Positions 1 to 6,012 of a DNA stretch of 7,876 nucleotides are shown one piece after another. Below the pieces are notes generated by a model. That model was not told the origin of the DNA. It searched no databases and was given only the letters and a program-made list of their open reading frames with translations. This DNA is from Gallionellaceae bacterium (GTDB taxonomy: Bacteria; Pseudomonadota; Gammaproteobacteria; Burkholderiales; Gallionellaceae): assembly GCA_003445795.1 (NCBI GenBank), contig DMCN01000042.1:12292-20167 (forward strand), given 5' to 3'. Within the stretch, counting starts at the first letter, position 1. Every line of letters starts with the position of its first letter. The translations under genes were made by a program, and so were the position numbers.

Positions 1-759
1 GCCGATCTTGGGCAGCATGCCGCCGGACAGGGTGCCGTCCGCCACCAGATCGTCGATCTGCTTGGGCGTGAGACCGGTGAGCAGATTTCCCTTCTGGTCC
101 AGCACACCCGGCGTATTGGTCAACAGCACCAACTTCTCGGCGCGCAACACTTCTGCCAGCTTGCCCGCCACCACATCCGCATTGATGTTCAGCGTGTCGC
201 CATCGGGCGATACGCCGATGGGCGCGATAACAGGGATGAAATCGCCGGAATCGAGGAAAGTGATGATGGAGGGATCGATCTTGTTGATGTCGCCGACCAG
301 ACCGATGTCCAGCATCTTGCCCGGCTCGTCGTTGCTTTCGAGCAACAGTTTGTCAGCACGGATGAAGCCGCCGTCCTGTCCGGTCAGACCGACCGCCTTG
401 CCGCCAAAACGGTTGATAAGGTTTACGATGTCCTTGTTGACCTTGCCCAGCACCATCTCGACCACGTCCATGGTCTCCTCGTCGGTGACGCGCATGCCCT
501 GGATGAACTCGCCCTTCTTGCCGACCTTTTGCAGCAGGTCGTTAATCTGCGGGCCGCCGCCATGCACGACCACGGGGTTCATGCCGACCAGCTTGAGCAG
601 CACGACATCACGCGCAAAACCTTCCTGCAGCTTGGGGTCGGTCATGGCGTTGCCGCCGTATTTGATGACGATGGTCTTGTCGAAGAAGCGCTGGATATAA
701 GGAAGCGCTTCGGACAGGGTATGGGCTTTCTGGGCGGCGGTGGCGGCGGTCAATGGCAT
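1..759 (-). CDS. argB: Acetylglutamate kinase (NAGK), C-terminus beyond the window
   Basis: ArgB phosphorylates N-acetyl-L-glutamate with ATP, the second step of arginine biosynthesis, in the cytoplasm. 253 codons are visible; the family is usually about 295-300 residues, so roughly 45 C-terminal residues lie outside the window. Amino-acid-kinase landmarks are in order: VIKYGGNAM (31-39) for phosphate binding, VHGGGPQI (65-72) for the substrate glycine loop, GLTGQDGGFI (124-133), NINADVVAGKLAE (191-203) for acetylglutamate/ATP contacts, and GGMLPKI near the edge. The N-terminal extension before KYGG (ALPYIQRFFDK) resembles the helix of hexameric, arginine-inhibited NAGKs, so feedback inhibition is plausible. 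The start at 759 is chosen because AAGGGA lies at an ordinary spacing upstream. A terminator separates it from the copper genes upstream, so it is probably transcribed separately. Confidence 0.97.
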   Translation of the reverse strand, partial: MPLTAATAAQKAHTLSEALPYIQRFFDKTIVIKYGGNAMTDPKLQEGFARDVVLLKLVGMNPVVVHGGGPQINDLLQKVGKKGEFIQGMRVTDEETMDVVEMVLGKVNKDIVNLINRFGGKAVGLTGQDGGFIRADKLLLESNDEPGKMLDIGLVGDINKIDPSIITFLDSGDFIPVIAPIGVSPDGDTLNINADVVAGKLAEVLRAEKLVLLTNTPGVLDQKGNLLTGLTPKQIDDLVADGTLSGGMLPKIG

Positions 760-785
760 GGGGATCCCTTCAAAAATCTGCGCGC

Positions 786-791
786 ATTCTA
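786..791 (-). promoter_or_regulatory. Candidate -10 box (TAGAAT) for argB
   Basis: On the minus strand TAGAAT ends 26 nt before the argB ATG and would give a leader of about 20 nt carrying the AAGGGA ribosome site. No good -35 is seen at 16-18 nt; that stretch is the stem of the preceding terminator. It is supported mainly because the same hexamer precedes three other genes in this window. Confidence 0.4.
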
Positions 792-797
792 CCGCAT

Positions 798-831
798 AAA
801 AAATGAAACGGGCGGCATGTAGCCGCCCGTT
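798..831 (-). terminator. Rho-independent terminator of the copper cluster
   Basis: A perfect 10-bp inverted repeat (AACGGGCGGC / GCCGCCCGTT, arms 807-816 and 822-831) has a 5-nt loop. On the minus strand it is followed after three bases by six T (798-803). It sits 21 nt beyond the stop codon of the last PCu(A)C gene and ahead of argB, so it ends the copper transcript. The T tract fits only the minus strand. Confidence 0.85.
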
Positions 832-852
832 ACCGTCGAAGTTAACGCTTCC

Positions 853-1329
853 TTACCGGTGGTCTTTTACGGTCGGATTGTTGTAGTGCTGGTAGCTCAG
901 TTCCAGCGCTTTCACTTCCGCTTCCGCATTGACGGTGAGTTTTTTACCCGCCATTTCCATAATCAATATAATCGGGATACGGTCGCCCACATTCAGGGGT
1001 TGTTTCAGCCCGACCAGCGTCAGATATATGCCGCGTGTACCGAACAGAGTAGTGCTATGCGCGGCCAGCTTCATGCTGTCGACGACACCGGTCTGCGGCT
1101 TGCCGCGACGCATCACGACTCCCTGGATCTCCCCCGACTCGGCTGCCGGACTGCTCACCGACAACAGCCTTGCCGCCTTGGTGACATAGAGATTCATCTG
1201 CACCGTGGACGAGGTCTGTCCGGGAACGCTCTCGCGCATCCACACCTTGTCCACCATCACGTCGTTGGCACCCGCCCATGCATTACCCGCCAACAACAGA
1301 CTCGCTGCACAGAAGAGGTTGCGCCACAT
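853..1329 (-). CDS. PCu(A)C-fold periplasmic protein lacking the copper ligands
   Basis: A 158-residue exported protein of the PCu(A)C (DUF461) copper-chaperone fold. Residues 1-19 form a signal peptide (cleavage probably after AWA). The fold signature is retained (VDKVWMRESVPGQTSS near 26-41; LVGLKQPLNVGD near 105-115), and it aligns end to end with the upstream neighbour. The ligand pattern of the family, H-x10-M-x21-H-x-M, is gone: the equivalent residues are Gln69, Thr80, Tyr102 and Thr104. It therefore probably does not bind Cu(I) in the canonical way; it could be a partner, a scaffold, or use other residues (a few Met and His remain, e.g. Met73, His91, His148). Its AGGAG ribosome site overlaps the TAG stop of the upstream gene, with 9 nt between the reading frames, so translation is probably coupled. 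The frame is intact. Confidence 0.88.
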   Translation of the reverse strand: MWRNLFCAASLLLAGNAWAGANDVMVDKVWMRESVPGQTSSTVQMNLYVTKAARLLSVSSPAAESGEIQGVVMRRGKPQTGVVDSMKLAAHSTTLFGTRGIYLTLVGLKQPLNVGDRIPIILIMEMAGKKLTVNAEAEVKALELSYQHYNNPTVKDHR

Positions 1330-1338
1330 GACTAACTC

Positions 1339-1803
1339 CTAATGATGATGTTCGTGCCCCTGATTATTCGTTGTTTCCAGGGGTTTGACCAGCGCTTCCG
1401 CCTTGACCGTCGTTTTGCTGCCGTTGGCGAATTTGATAGTCAGCGCGAACAGCACCTTGTCGCCCGCCTTGAGCGGTTTTTTCAATCCGATCAGCATGAT
1501 GTGGTTGCCATCCGCACCCAGCGACACCGCTGTCTTGGCCGGTAGCAACAATTCCTCGATGGCGCGCATCTTCATCATATTGCCTTCCATGACCATGGTA
1601 TGGATCTCCACGGTCTTGGCGATGCCGCTTTCTCCTGCGATCAATGCTCCGGCCTTGTCGCTGGTGATGACCAGTTGTATCGACGCACTGTCCTGCCCGG
1701 GCGCGGTAGCGCGCGCCCAAGCATCAGTGACTTTCACTTCGCCGGCGGATGCCGTTGCTGCACAAAACAATGCGACCAGCCCCGCCCACAGATACTTGCT
1801 CAT
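1339..1803 (-). CDS. PCu(A)C periplasmic copper chaperone
   Basis: A 154-residue exported copper chaperone. Residues 1-20 are a signal peptide (cleavage after ASA). The canonical Cu(I) site is complete: His68, Met79, His101 and Met103 fit H-x10-M-x21-H-x-M exactly. Several extra Met (70, 72, 76, 77) surround the site, and the C-terminus GHEHHH adds a likely Cu(II)/metal-binding tail. Family members carry copper in the periplasm, typically to the CuA or CuB site of cytochrome oxidases, often together with Sco proteins; no sco gene is in this window. The start at 1803 is supported by a strong GGAGGA ribosome site. The gene lies 72 nt downstream of the TonB copper receptor, so the two probably form one uptake and delivery pathway. 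The best-known homologue is PmoF2/YcnI-like PCuAC of Thermus; the specific client here is unknown. Confidence 0.93.
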   Translation of the reverse strand: MSKYLWAGLVALFCAATASAGEVKVTDAWARATAPGQDSASIQLVITSDKAGALIAGESGIAKTVEIHTMVMEGNMMKMRAIEELLLPAKTAVSLGADGNHIMLIGLKKPLKAGDKVLFALTIKFANGSKTTVKAEALVKPLETTNNQGHEHHH

Positions 1804-1823
1804 TTCAAATCCTCCGAAAAAGT

Positions 1824-1853
1824 ACGCGCCATACCCATGACGGCATGACGCGT
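1824..1853 (-). other. Leader hairpin with T run before the PCu(A)C genes
   Basis: Between the receptor and the first chaperone gene there is a 9-bp inverted repeat with one mismatch (ACGCGCCAT at 1824-1832, ATGACGCGT at 1845-1853; 12-nt loop). On the minus strand it is followed by ACTTTTTC and then directly by the GGAGGA ribosome site. It could be a weak terminator or attenuator, or an RNA hairpin setting the expression ratio of receptor to chaperones. The short GC-rich stem and only five T make termination uncertain. Confidence 0.4.
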
Positions 1854-1854
1854 T

Positions 1855-1860
1855 ATTCTA
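1855..1860 (-). promoter_or_regulatory. Candidate internal -10 box (TAGAAT) for the PCu(A)C genes
   Basis: TAGAAT on the minus strand lies 51 nt before the first chaperone ATG, just after the receptor stop codon. It would start transcription at the base of the leader hairpin. No convincing -35 is present. It would let the chaperones be expressed apart from the receptor. Confidence 0.3.
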
Positions 1861-1875
1861 GCCCAAATACCCCGA

Positions 1876-3921
1876 TCAGAAATCGAAGTTGGCCTTCACC
1901 CAGGCATTGCGCCCCATCTCGCTGATTCGGGTGTTGGTCGGCATCGTATATCCCGACACCGCCCCGCCGAATCCGCGCGAAAGTGCTTCACTGTATTGCT
2001 TGTTGAACACGTTATCGACCCCGGCGGTGACCAGAATCGACTTGGCTGCATGCCAACCGCCGTTCAGCGAGAACACGCTGAAGCCGCCGGTACGGCCGTA
2101 GTCCATGCCATATGCCACGATATTGCCAGAACCGACGTCATAGCTGTTCTGCGCAGCTACCGTGCGCAGCAAGGCACCGAACAGGAAGGTCTTGTCGTCA
2201 TAGTTCGCCCCCAGACGCAGTTCCAGTGGCGGCTGTTGCGCCAGCGGCTTGTTGTCTGTGTCATTGGTGGCATGCACATAAGCCAGGGTGACGTTGGACT
2301 GCCACGCATCAGTAACGCGGTAGGTCATATCGGCCTCGCCGCCCATGGTGGTGACGTTGATGTTTCGTGCCTGCGCTACCGCCAGCGGTGTCAGACCGTT
2401 CGCCCACTTCATTAGAATGTAGTCGGTGACCTTGCCGTAGAAAGCCGACACTGAGGTCGTCATCTCGCCGGCACGCCAGCTGGTGCCGATATCCAGTTGC
2501 GTGGTTTTCTCCAGCTTAACGAAGAACGAACTGTTCAACACCGCGGTCGATCCGGATACGCTGGTTGCCTTGCGCTCCCAATAATCAGGAGAGCGCTCCG
2601 CATGTCCCAAGCCGACATAGGACGTACCCTCATTGCTTTCACGATCCATCTCATAACGTCCGAAGTAGCTCTTCAGCGTTGTTTTGTCGGACTGCCCGGC
2701 AGTGGAAGAGGCGGCGGCCGTACGACTGTCATGCGCCTCGTGGAAATCAACACGCAGACCAGCGACCACTCGGTCCTTTTCGCTAACCACATGCGTCGTC
2801 TCGCCAAATACGCCGGTCTGCTTGAAGCGCATATCTTCGACACGGGCAGCATTCAGATAGGCGGAATTCGCGGCGGCAGCACTTCCGCCCATAGCCATCG
2901 ACATACCGGTTCGAAGCGTATGGATATTGGTCTGATTATCCACGCCGATGGTCGCTTTCGTCGCTTCGCCCAGCAACAGAGTGGTCGCAACGCGCCCACC
3001 GGTAGTTTTGCGGTCGGGATTATTGACCATATAACTTGCCGCTGCGAAAGGACGTAATGTGAAGTTATCCATCACATGGTCGATGTAGTTGTAATAGACC
3101 TGCGCCTCGATGCGATCCACCAGCGAAGAGATGTGCTTCTTGTCGAATTTCAGGCCCAGGTTCTCCCGTGTGAACTTGATACCGTCCATGGCACGATCGG
3201 CATATGCGGCGTAACCATCGCTCTTGGCCGTCGAGACTTCCACTTTCGTGTCCGCATCGGGTGTCCAGCCCAGTGCGGCATTACCGCTCCAGCGCTTGTA
3301 ATTGGATCGAACAGCATTGCCTGCGCCGTCCTTGTAATCACCTGCCTGAGTACGGGTCGCATCAACCCGTGCATAGGCGCTTTCAGCACCGAGACGACCA
3401 CTCAGCACTTCGTCGTGGCGACCGAAGCTCCCCACGGTGAGCGCGGCATCGCCATGGAATCCGGTTTCAGCGCGATCATTGATCTGATCGAACATCACAA
3501 CCGCGGCAGAGCTTCCTGCACCATGAACCACAGACTGCGGCCCCTTTAATACGGTGATGCTGTCATAGGCAGCAGGGAAAACGTAGGCCGTTGGCGGATC
3601 CATGCGTCCGCCGCAACCGCCCATGATGTTCTCGCCGTTCATCAGCACATTGATGCGCGAACCCGCCATGCCGCGGAACACCGGATCACCATCGGTGCCG
3701 CCCTTGCGAATGACTGAGAATCCGGGGATGGTCTTGAGGTAGTCGGCACCGTCATGGGCCGGCACCGGCTGGCGCGGCTTCTTGGGATCGGTCTTCACGG
3801 TCAGCGGCTCGGTGCTCTGCGGTGCGGTCACTACCACTTCGTCCAGCGAATCGGCGGCCTGTGCCAGATTGCCCATCGCCAGTGCAACGGCGATGACGCT
3901 CAATTTCAGCTTGATGCTCAT
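1876..3921 (-). CDS. oprC: TonB-dependent outer-membrane copper receptor (OprC/NosA type)
   Basis: A 681-residue receptor that imports copper across the outer membrane using TonB energy. Residues 1-23 are a signal peptide, followed by a TonB box (DEVVVTAP, 27-34), the plug domain to about residue 150, and a beta-barrel ending in the terminal Phe (ANFDF) typical of outer-membrane proteins. The plug motif GGCGGRMDPPTAY (101-113) is distinctive for the copper-receptor subfamily. It holds CxxxM (Cys103, Met107), and the barrel has HxM (His282, Met284, in DHVMDN); together these match the CxxxM-HxM copper site known from Pseudomonas OprC. A further Met cluster (Met340, 342, 344) may help capture copper. 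The start at 3921 is chosen over an in-frame ATG 50 codons upstream because AGAGGA precedes it and the signal peptide begins there. It is first in the copper cluster and divergent from regB. Confidence 0.93.
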   Translation of the reverse strand: MSIKLKLSVIAVALAMGNLAQAADSLDEVVVTAPQSTEPLTVKTDPKKPRQPVPAHDGADYLKTIPGFSVIRKGGTDGDPVFRGMAGSRINVLMNGENIMGGCGGRMDPPTAYVFPAAYDSITVLKGPQSVVHGAGSSAAVVMFDQINDRAETGFHGDAALTVGSFGRHDEVLSGRLGAESAYARVDATRTQAGDYKDGAGNAVRSNYKRWSGNAALGWTPDADTKVEVSTAKSDGYAAYADRAMDGIKFTRENLGLKFDKKHISSLVDRIEAQVYYNYIDHVMDNFTLRPFAAASYMVNNPDRKTTGGRVATTLLLGEATKATIGVDNQTNIHTLRTGMSMAMGGSAAAANSAYLNAARVEDMRFKQTGVFGETTHVVSEKDRVVAGLRVDFHEAHDSRTAAASSTAGQSDKTTLKSYFGRYEMDRESNEGTSYVGLGHAERSPDYWERKATSVSGSTAVLNSSFFVKLEKTTQLDIGTSWRAGEMTTSVSAFYGKVTDYILMKWANGLTPLAVAQARNINVTTMGGEADMTYRVTDAWQSNVTLAYVHATNDTDNKPLAQQPPLELRLGANYDDKTFLFGALLRTVAAQNSYDVGSGNIVAYGMDYGRTGGFSVFSLNGGWHAAKSILVTAGVDNVFNKQYSEALSRGFGGAVSGYTMPTNTRISEMGRNAWVKANFDF

Positions 3922-3966
3922 TTCGTTCCTCTCTGTAGGTATCTTGTTGTAAGACTTGCGGCGCGA

Positions 3967-3972
3967 ATTGTA
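3967..3972 (-). promoter_or_regulatory. Candidate -10 box (TACAAT) for the copper receptor
   Basis: TACAAT on the minus strand, 45 nt before the receptor ATG, would give a start near 3960 and a leader of about 40 nt with a good ribosome site. No -35 is seen at 17 nt. A small palindrome GAGA-N-TCTC (3973-3981) abuts it and could be an operator half. The RegA-like site at 3996-4010 is centred about 43 bp upstream of the inferred start. Confidence 0.45.
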
Positions 3973-3995
3973 GAGAATCTCATTCATCTCCCTGT

Positions 3996-4010
3996 GCGAC
4001 ATATTGCCGC
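3996..4010. promoter_or_regulatory. Putative RegA/PrrA operator between regB and the copper receptor
   Basis: The minus strand reads GCGGC-AATAT-GTCGC, an exact match to the form GCGGC-N5-GTCGC that I recall as the RegA (PrrA) consensus in Rhodobacter. The repeat extends to 7-bp arms, GTGCGAC and GCCGCAC (3994-4000 and 4006-4012), with one mismatch. The site is centred at 4003, about 45 bp upstream of the inferred regB start and about 43 bp upstream of the inferred receptor start. That is the usual position for an activator replacing a -35, and neither promoter has a recognisable -35. The regA gene is itself in the divergent operon. Binding is inferred. Confidence 0.6.
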
Positions 4011-4034
4011 ACCCCTTGTACAAAGCGACTCCGG

Positions 4035-4040
4035 TAGAAT
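4035..4040 (+). promoter_or_regulatory. Candidate -10 box (TAGAAT) of regBA, possibly leaderless
   Basis: TAGAAT is followed by exactly 8 nt and then the regB ATG at 4049. A normal -10 to start distance would put the 5' end at or within two bases of the ATG, and no Shine-Dalgarno sequence is present, so the mRNA may be leaderless. No -35 is seen at 16-18 nt; the RegA-like site upstream may compensate. Confidence 0.5.
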
Positions 4041-4048
4041 CCCACCCC

Positions 4049-5395
4049 ATGAATTCATCCCTGCTTGCCACCCAGACCGGTCACTCGCATCTGCGCCGCC
4101 TCTTCCTGCTGCGCTGCGGCGCCATCCTCGCGCAGTTCGCGACACTGATCCTGGTGCACCGCTTTCTGAGCCACGACTTCGCCTGGGTGCCGATGCTGGG
4201 GGCTGTGGGATTTCTGGCGGCGGTGAACGCGCTGACCTGGTGGCGACTTTCGCTCAATCTCCCGGTCGGCAATCTGGAACTGTTCCTGCAACTGAGCGTG
4301 GATGTGCTGGTGCTGACGGTGCTGCTCTACTACGGTGGCGGCTCGACCAATCCCTTCGTCTCGCTCTACCTGCTGCCGCTGGTGATCGCCGCCGCCACAC
4401 TCACGCGCCGCCACACCTGGGGCATGGCCGCACTGACGCTGGCCTGCTACAGCCTGCTGATGGTGTGGTATGTGCCGCTGCCGAGCGGAAACACATCCGC
4501 CGAGCAGACCGTATCGATGCAGGAGATGGACCACTCGCATCACGACATGAGTTCGATGCAACCCCCGTCTGCGGCCTCATCCCCGATCGAAGACGCCTTC
4601 AATACGCATGTCCTCGGGATGTGGCTGGGCTTCGTCATCAGCGCCGTGGTGGTGGCCTACTTCGCCGTGGAGATGTCCCGCGCGGTACGAGTCCGTGATG
4701 CGCAGCTCAGACGTGTGCGCGAAGAGACCCTGCGCAACGAACGCATCGTCGCGCTGGGCACACAGGCGGCTGGAGCGGCACACGAATTGGGCACCCCGCT
4801 TGCCACCATGTCGGTCGTCATCGGCGAGATGCGTCACGACTGCACCTCGCCCGAACAGCAAGAGGATCTGAAAATCCTCGACGAACAGGTGAAGAGCTGC
4901 AAACGCATCCTCGGCTCCCTGCTTTCGCACGCACAGGAAACCAGCGACGAACTGTCGCTGGAGGAGTACATCCGCAACGTACTGGACGAATGGCAGCTAC
5001 TGCGTCCCACGGTCCGCTACCGTTTCAGGCTCGACGGCATCCAGCCTTCGCCGCGCTTGCGCGCCGACCCGGCTCTGCGTTCCGCGCTGCTGAACCTGCT
5101 CAACAACGCCGCCGATGCCTCGGGCGCCTCGCCTGAGGAAATGACCATCCTGCTGCGCTGGAACGATGAACGCATCGTGCTGGAGATCCACGACCACGGC
5201 CCCGGCCTCACTCCCGAGGCCGCCGCCCGCGCCGGTTCCGCCTTCTTCACCACCAAACAGGAAGGCCGCGGCCTCGGACTATTCCTCGCCAATGCCACAC
5301 TGGAGCGGATGGGCGGCAGCGTGCGTTTATCCAACCGAGAAGGCGGCGGCGCAACGACCGAAGTGATGATTCCGTTGCGCGGGAGAAAAACATGA
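4049..5395 (+). CDS. regB: RegB/PrrB/ActS-type redox sensor histidine kinase with His/Met-rich periplasmic loop
   Basis: A 448-residue inner-membrane kinase that phosphorylates RegA according to redox/quinone state. About six membrane helices span residues 16-208. The RegB quinone motif GGxxNPF is present between helices 3 and 4 (GGSTNPF, 97-103). The H-box reads AAHELGTPLATMS with phospho-acceptor His245, and the redox-active cysteine region is conserved (DEQVKSCKRIL, Cys284). The ATPase domain shows NNAADAS (N-box, Asn353), DHGPG (382-386), FFTTK (399-403) and GRGLGLFLA (407-415). Unusual: the periplasmic loop between helices 5 and 6 (about 144-186) carries MQEMDHSHHDMSSM (157-170), which resembles copper-binding clusters. 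The ATG at 4049 is preferred over an in-frame TTG at 4004, which lies inside the putative operator and has no ribosome site. The gene overlaps regA by ATGA. Confidence 0.93.
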   Translation: MNSSLLATQTGHSHLRRLFLLRCGAILAQFATLILVHRFLSHDFAWVPMLGAVGFLAAVNALTWWRLSLNLPVGNLELFLQLSVDVLVLTVLLYYGGGSTNPFVSLYLLPLVIAAATLTRRHTWGMAALTLACYSLLMVWYVPLPSGNTSAEQTVSMQEMDHSHHDMSSMQPPSAASSPIEDAFNTHVLGMWLGFVISAVVVAYFAVEMSRAVRVRDAQLRRVREETLRNERIVALGTQAAGAAHELGTPLATMSVVIGEMRHDCTSPEQQEDLKILDEQVKSCKRILGSLLSHAQETSDELSLEEYIRNVLDEWQLLRPTVRYRFRLDGIQPSPRLRADPALRSALLNLLNNAADASGASPEEMTILLRWNDERIVLEIHDHGPGLTPEAAARAGSAFFTTKQEGRGLGLFLANATLERMGGSVRLSNREGGGATTEVMIPLRGRKT

Positions 5396-5931
5396 ACCAG
5401 TCGGAACGCGCCTCACTTCTCTTGGTGGACGACGACGCGACGTTCCGCACGGTATTGTCGCGCGCACTGGAAAAACGCGGATTCGCGGTGACTACAGCGA
5501 GCAGCGTGGAGCAGGCCCTGCCGCTGGCCATCGCCAACCCGCCGGAATATGCCGTGCTCGACCTGAAGATGGACGGCGTTTCCGGACTGGTGCTGGTGCA
5601 GAAGCTGCATGAACTCGACCCCGCCACACGCATCGTGATGCTGACCGGTTATGCCAGCATCGCCACCGCCGTGGAAGCGATAAAACTGGGCGCAACGCAA
5701 TATCTATCCAAACCGGCCAACGCCGACGAGATCGTCGCCGCCTTTGGCCACAACGCCAGTACTGATGTTCGTTTCGAAGCACAACCCGCCACGGTGGAAC
5801 GGCTGGAATGGGAACACATCCAGCGCGTGCTACGCGAGAACGGCGACAACATTTCAGCCACCGCGCGCGTGCTCAATATGCACCGCCGCACACTGCAGCG
5901 CAAACTGGCGAAACGCCCGACCGGTCTTTGA
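5392..5931 (+). CDS. regA: RegA/PrrA/ActR-type response regulator, Fis-type HTH
   Basis: A 179-residue cytoplasmic DNA-binding regulator, the usual RegA length. The receiver domain holds the acidic pocket DDD (13-15), phospho-acceptor Asp57 (LDLKMDG), the switch Thr85 (MLTGYAS) and Lys107 (SKP). After a short proline-containing linker, the Fis-type helix-turn-helix (about 139-172) ends in SATARVLNMHRRTLQRKLAK, the hallmark of the RegA/PrrA/ActR/RoxR group. In relatives it controls respiration, cytochrome oxidase, denitrification and carbon or nitrogen fixation genes in response to oxygen. It starts inside the end of regB (ATGA), so the two are translationally coupled. No terminator is evident after it. 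Confidence 0.95.
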   Translation: MNQSERASLLLVDDDATFRTVLSRALEKRGFAVTTASSVEQALPLAIANPPEYAVLDLKMDGVSGLVLVQKLHELDPATRIVMLTGYASIATAVEAIKLGATQYLSKPANADEIVAAFGHNASTDVRFEAQPATVERLEWEHIQRVLRENGDNISATARVLNMHRRTLQRKLAKRPTGL

Positions 5932-5967
5932 CCAGCCATTTGCCCCCGCCTGCACCAAAGTTCGAGT

Positions 5968-5973
5968 TAGAAT
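5968..5973 (+). promoter_or_regulatory. Candidate -10 box (TAGAAT) for the HDOD gene
   Basis: TAGAAT lies 39 nt before the HDOD start codon in the 81-nt gap after regA, with ribosome site AAGGAA just before the ATG. No -35 is recognisable at 16-18 nt. Read-through from regBA is also possible because no terminator separates them. Confidence 0.4.
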
Positions 5974-6012
5974 CGCGGGACTGAATCCACCGCAAAGAAT
6001 CCGAAGGAAACC

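Noticed and set aside
8..700. Long plus-strand reading frame at the left edge
   Set aside because: It is the antisense of argB; its Ser/Pro/Met-rich translation has no recognisable domain, while the minus strand gives a clear ArgB.
3966..3990. Fur box in the receptor promoter
   Set aside because: The best alignment to the 19-bp Fur consensus gives only about 8 matches. The small GAGA-N-TCTC palindrome is real but too short to assign.
4004..4048. TTG start for regB adding 15 residues
   Set aside because: No ribosome site; it begins inside the putative operator and upstream of the -10 box, and homologues begin close to the ATG at 4049 as far as I recall.
3922..4071. N-terminal 50-residue extension of the copper receptor from an upstream in-frame ATG
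   Set aside because: It would place the signal peptide internally, has no ribosome site, and overlaps the inferred receptor promoter, the RegA-like site and the start of regB.
3754..4698. 314-codon plus-strand frame spanning the receptor start and regB
   Set aside because: It crosses two well-identified genes and the regulatory gap, and its Arg/His/Ala-rich translation is typical of an off-frame in GC-rich DNA.
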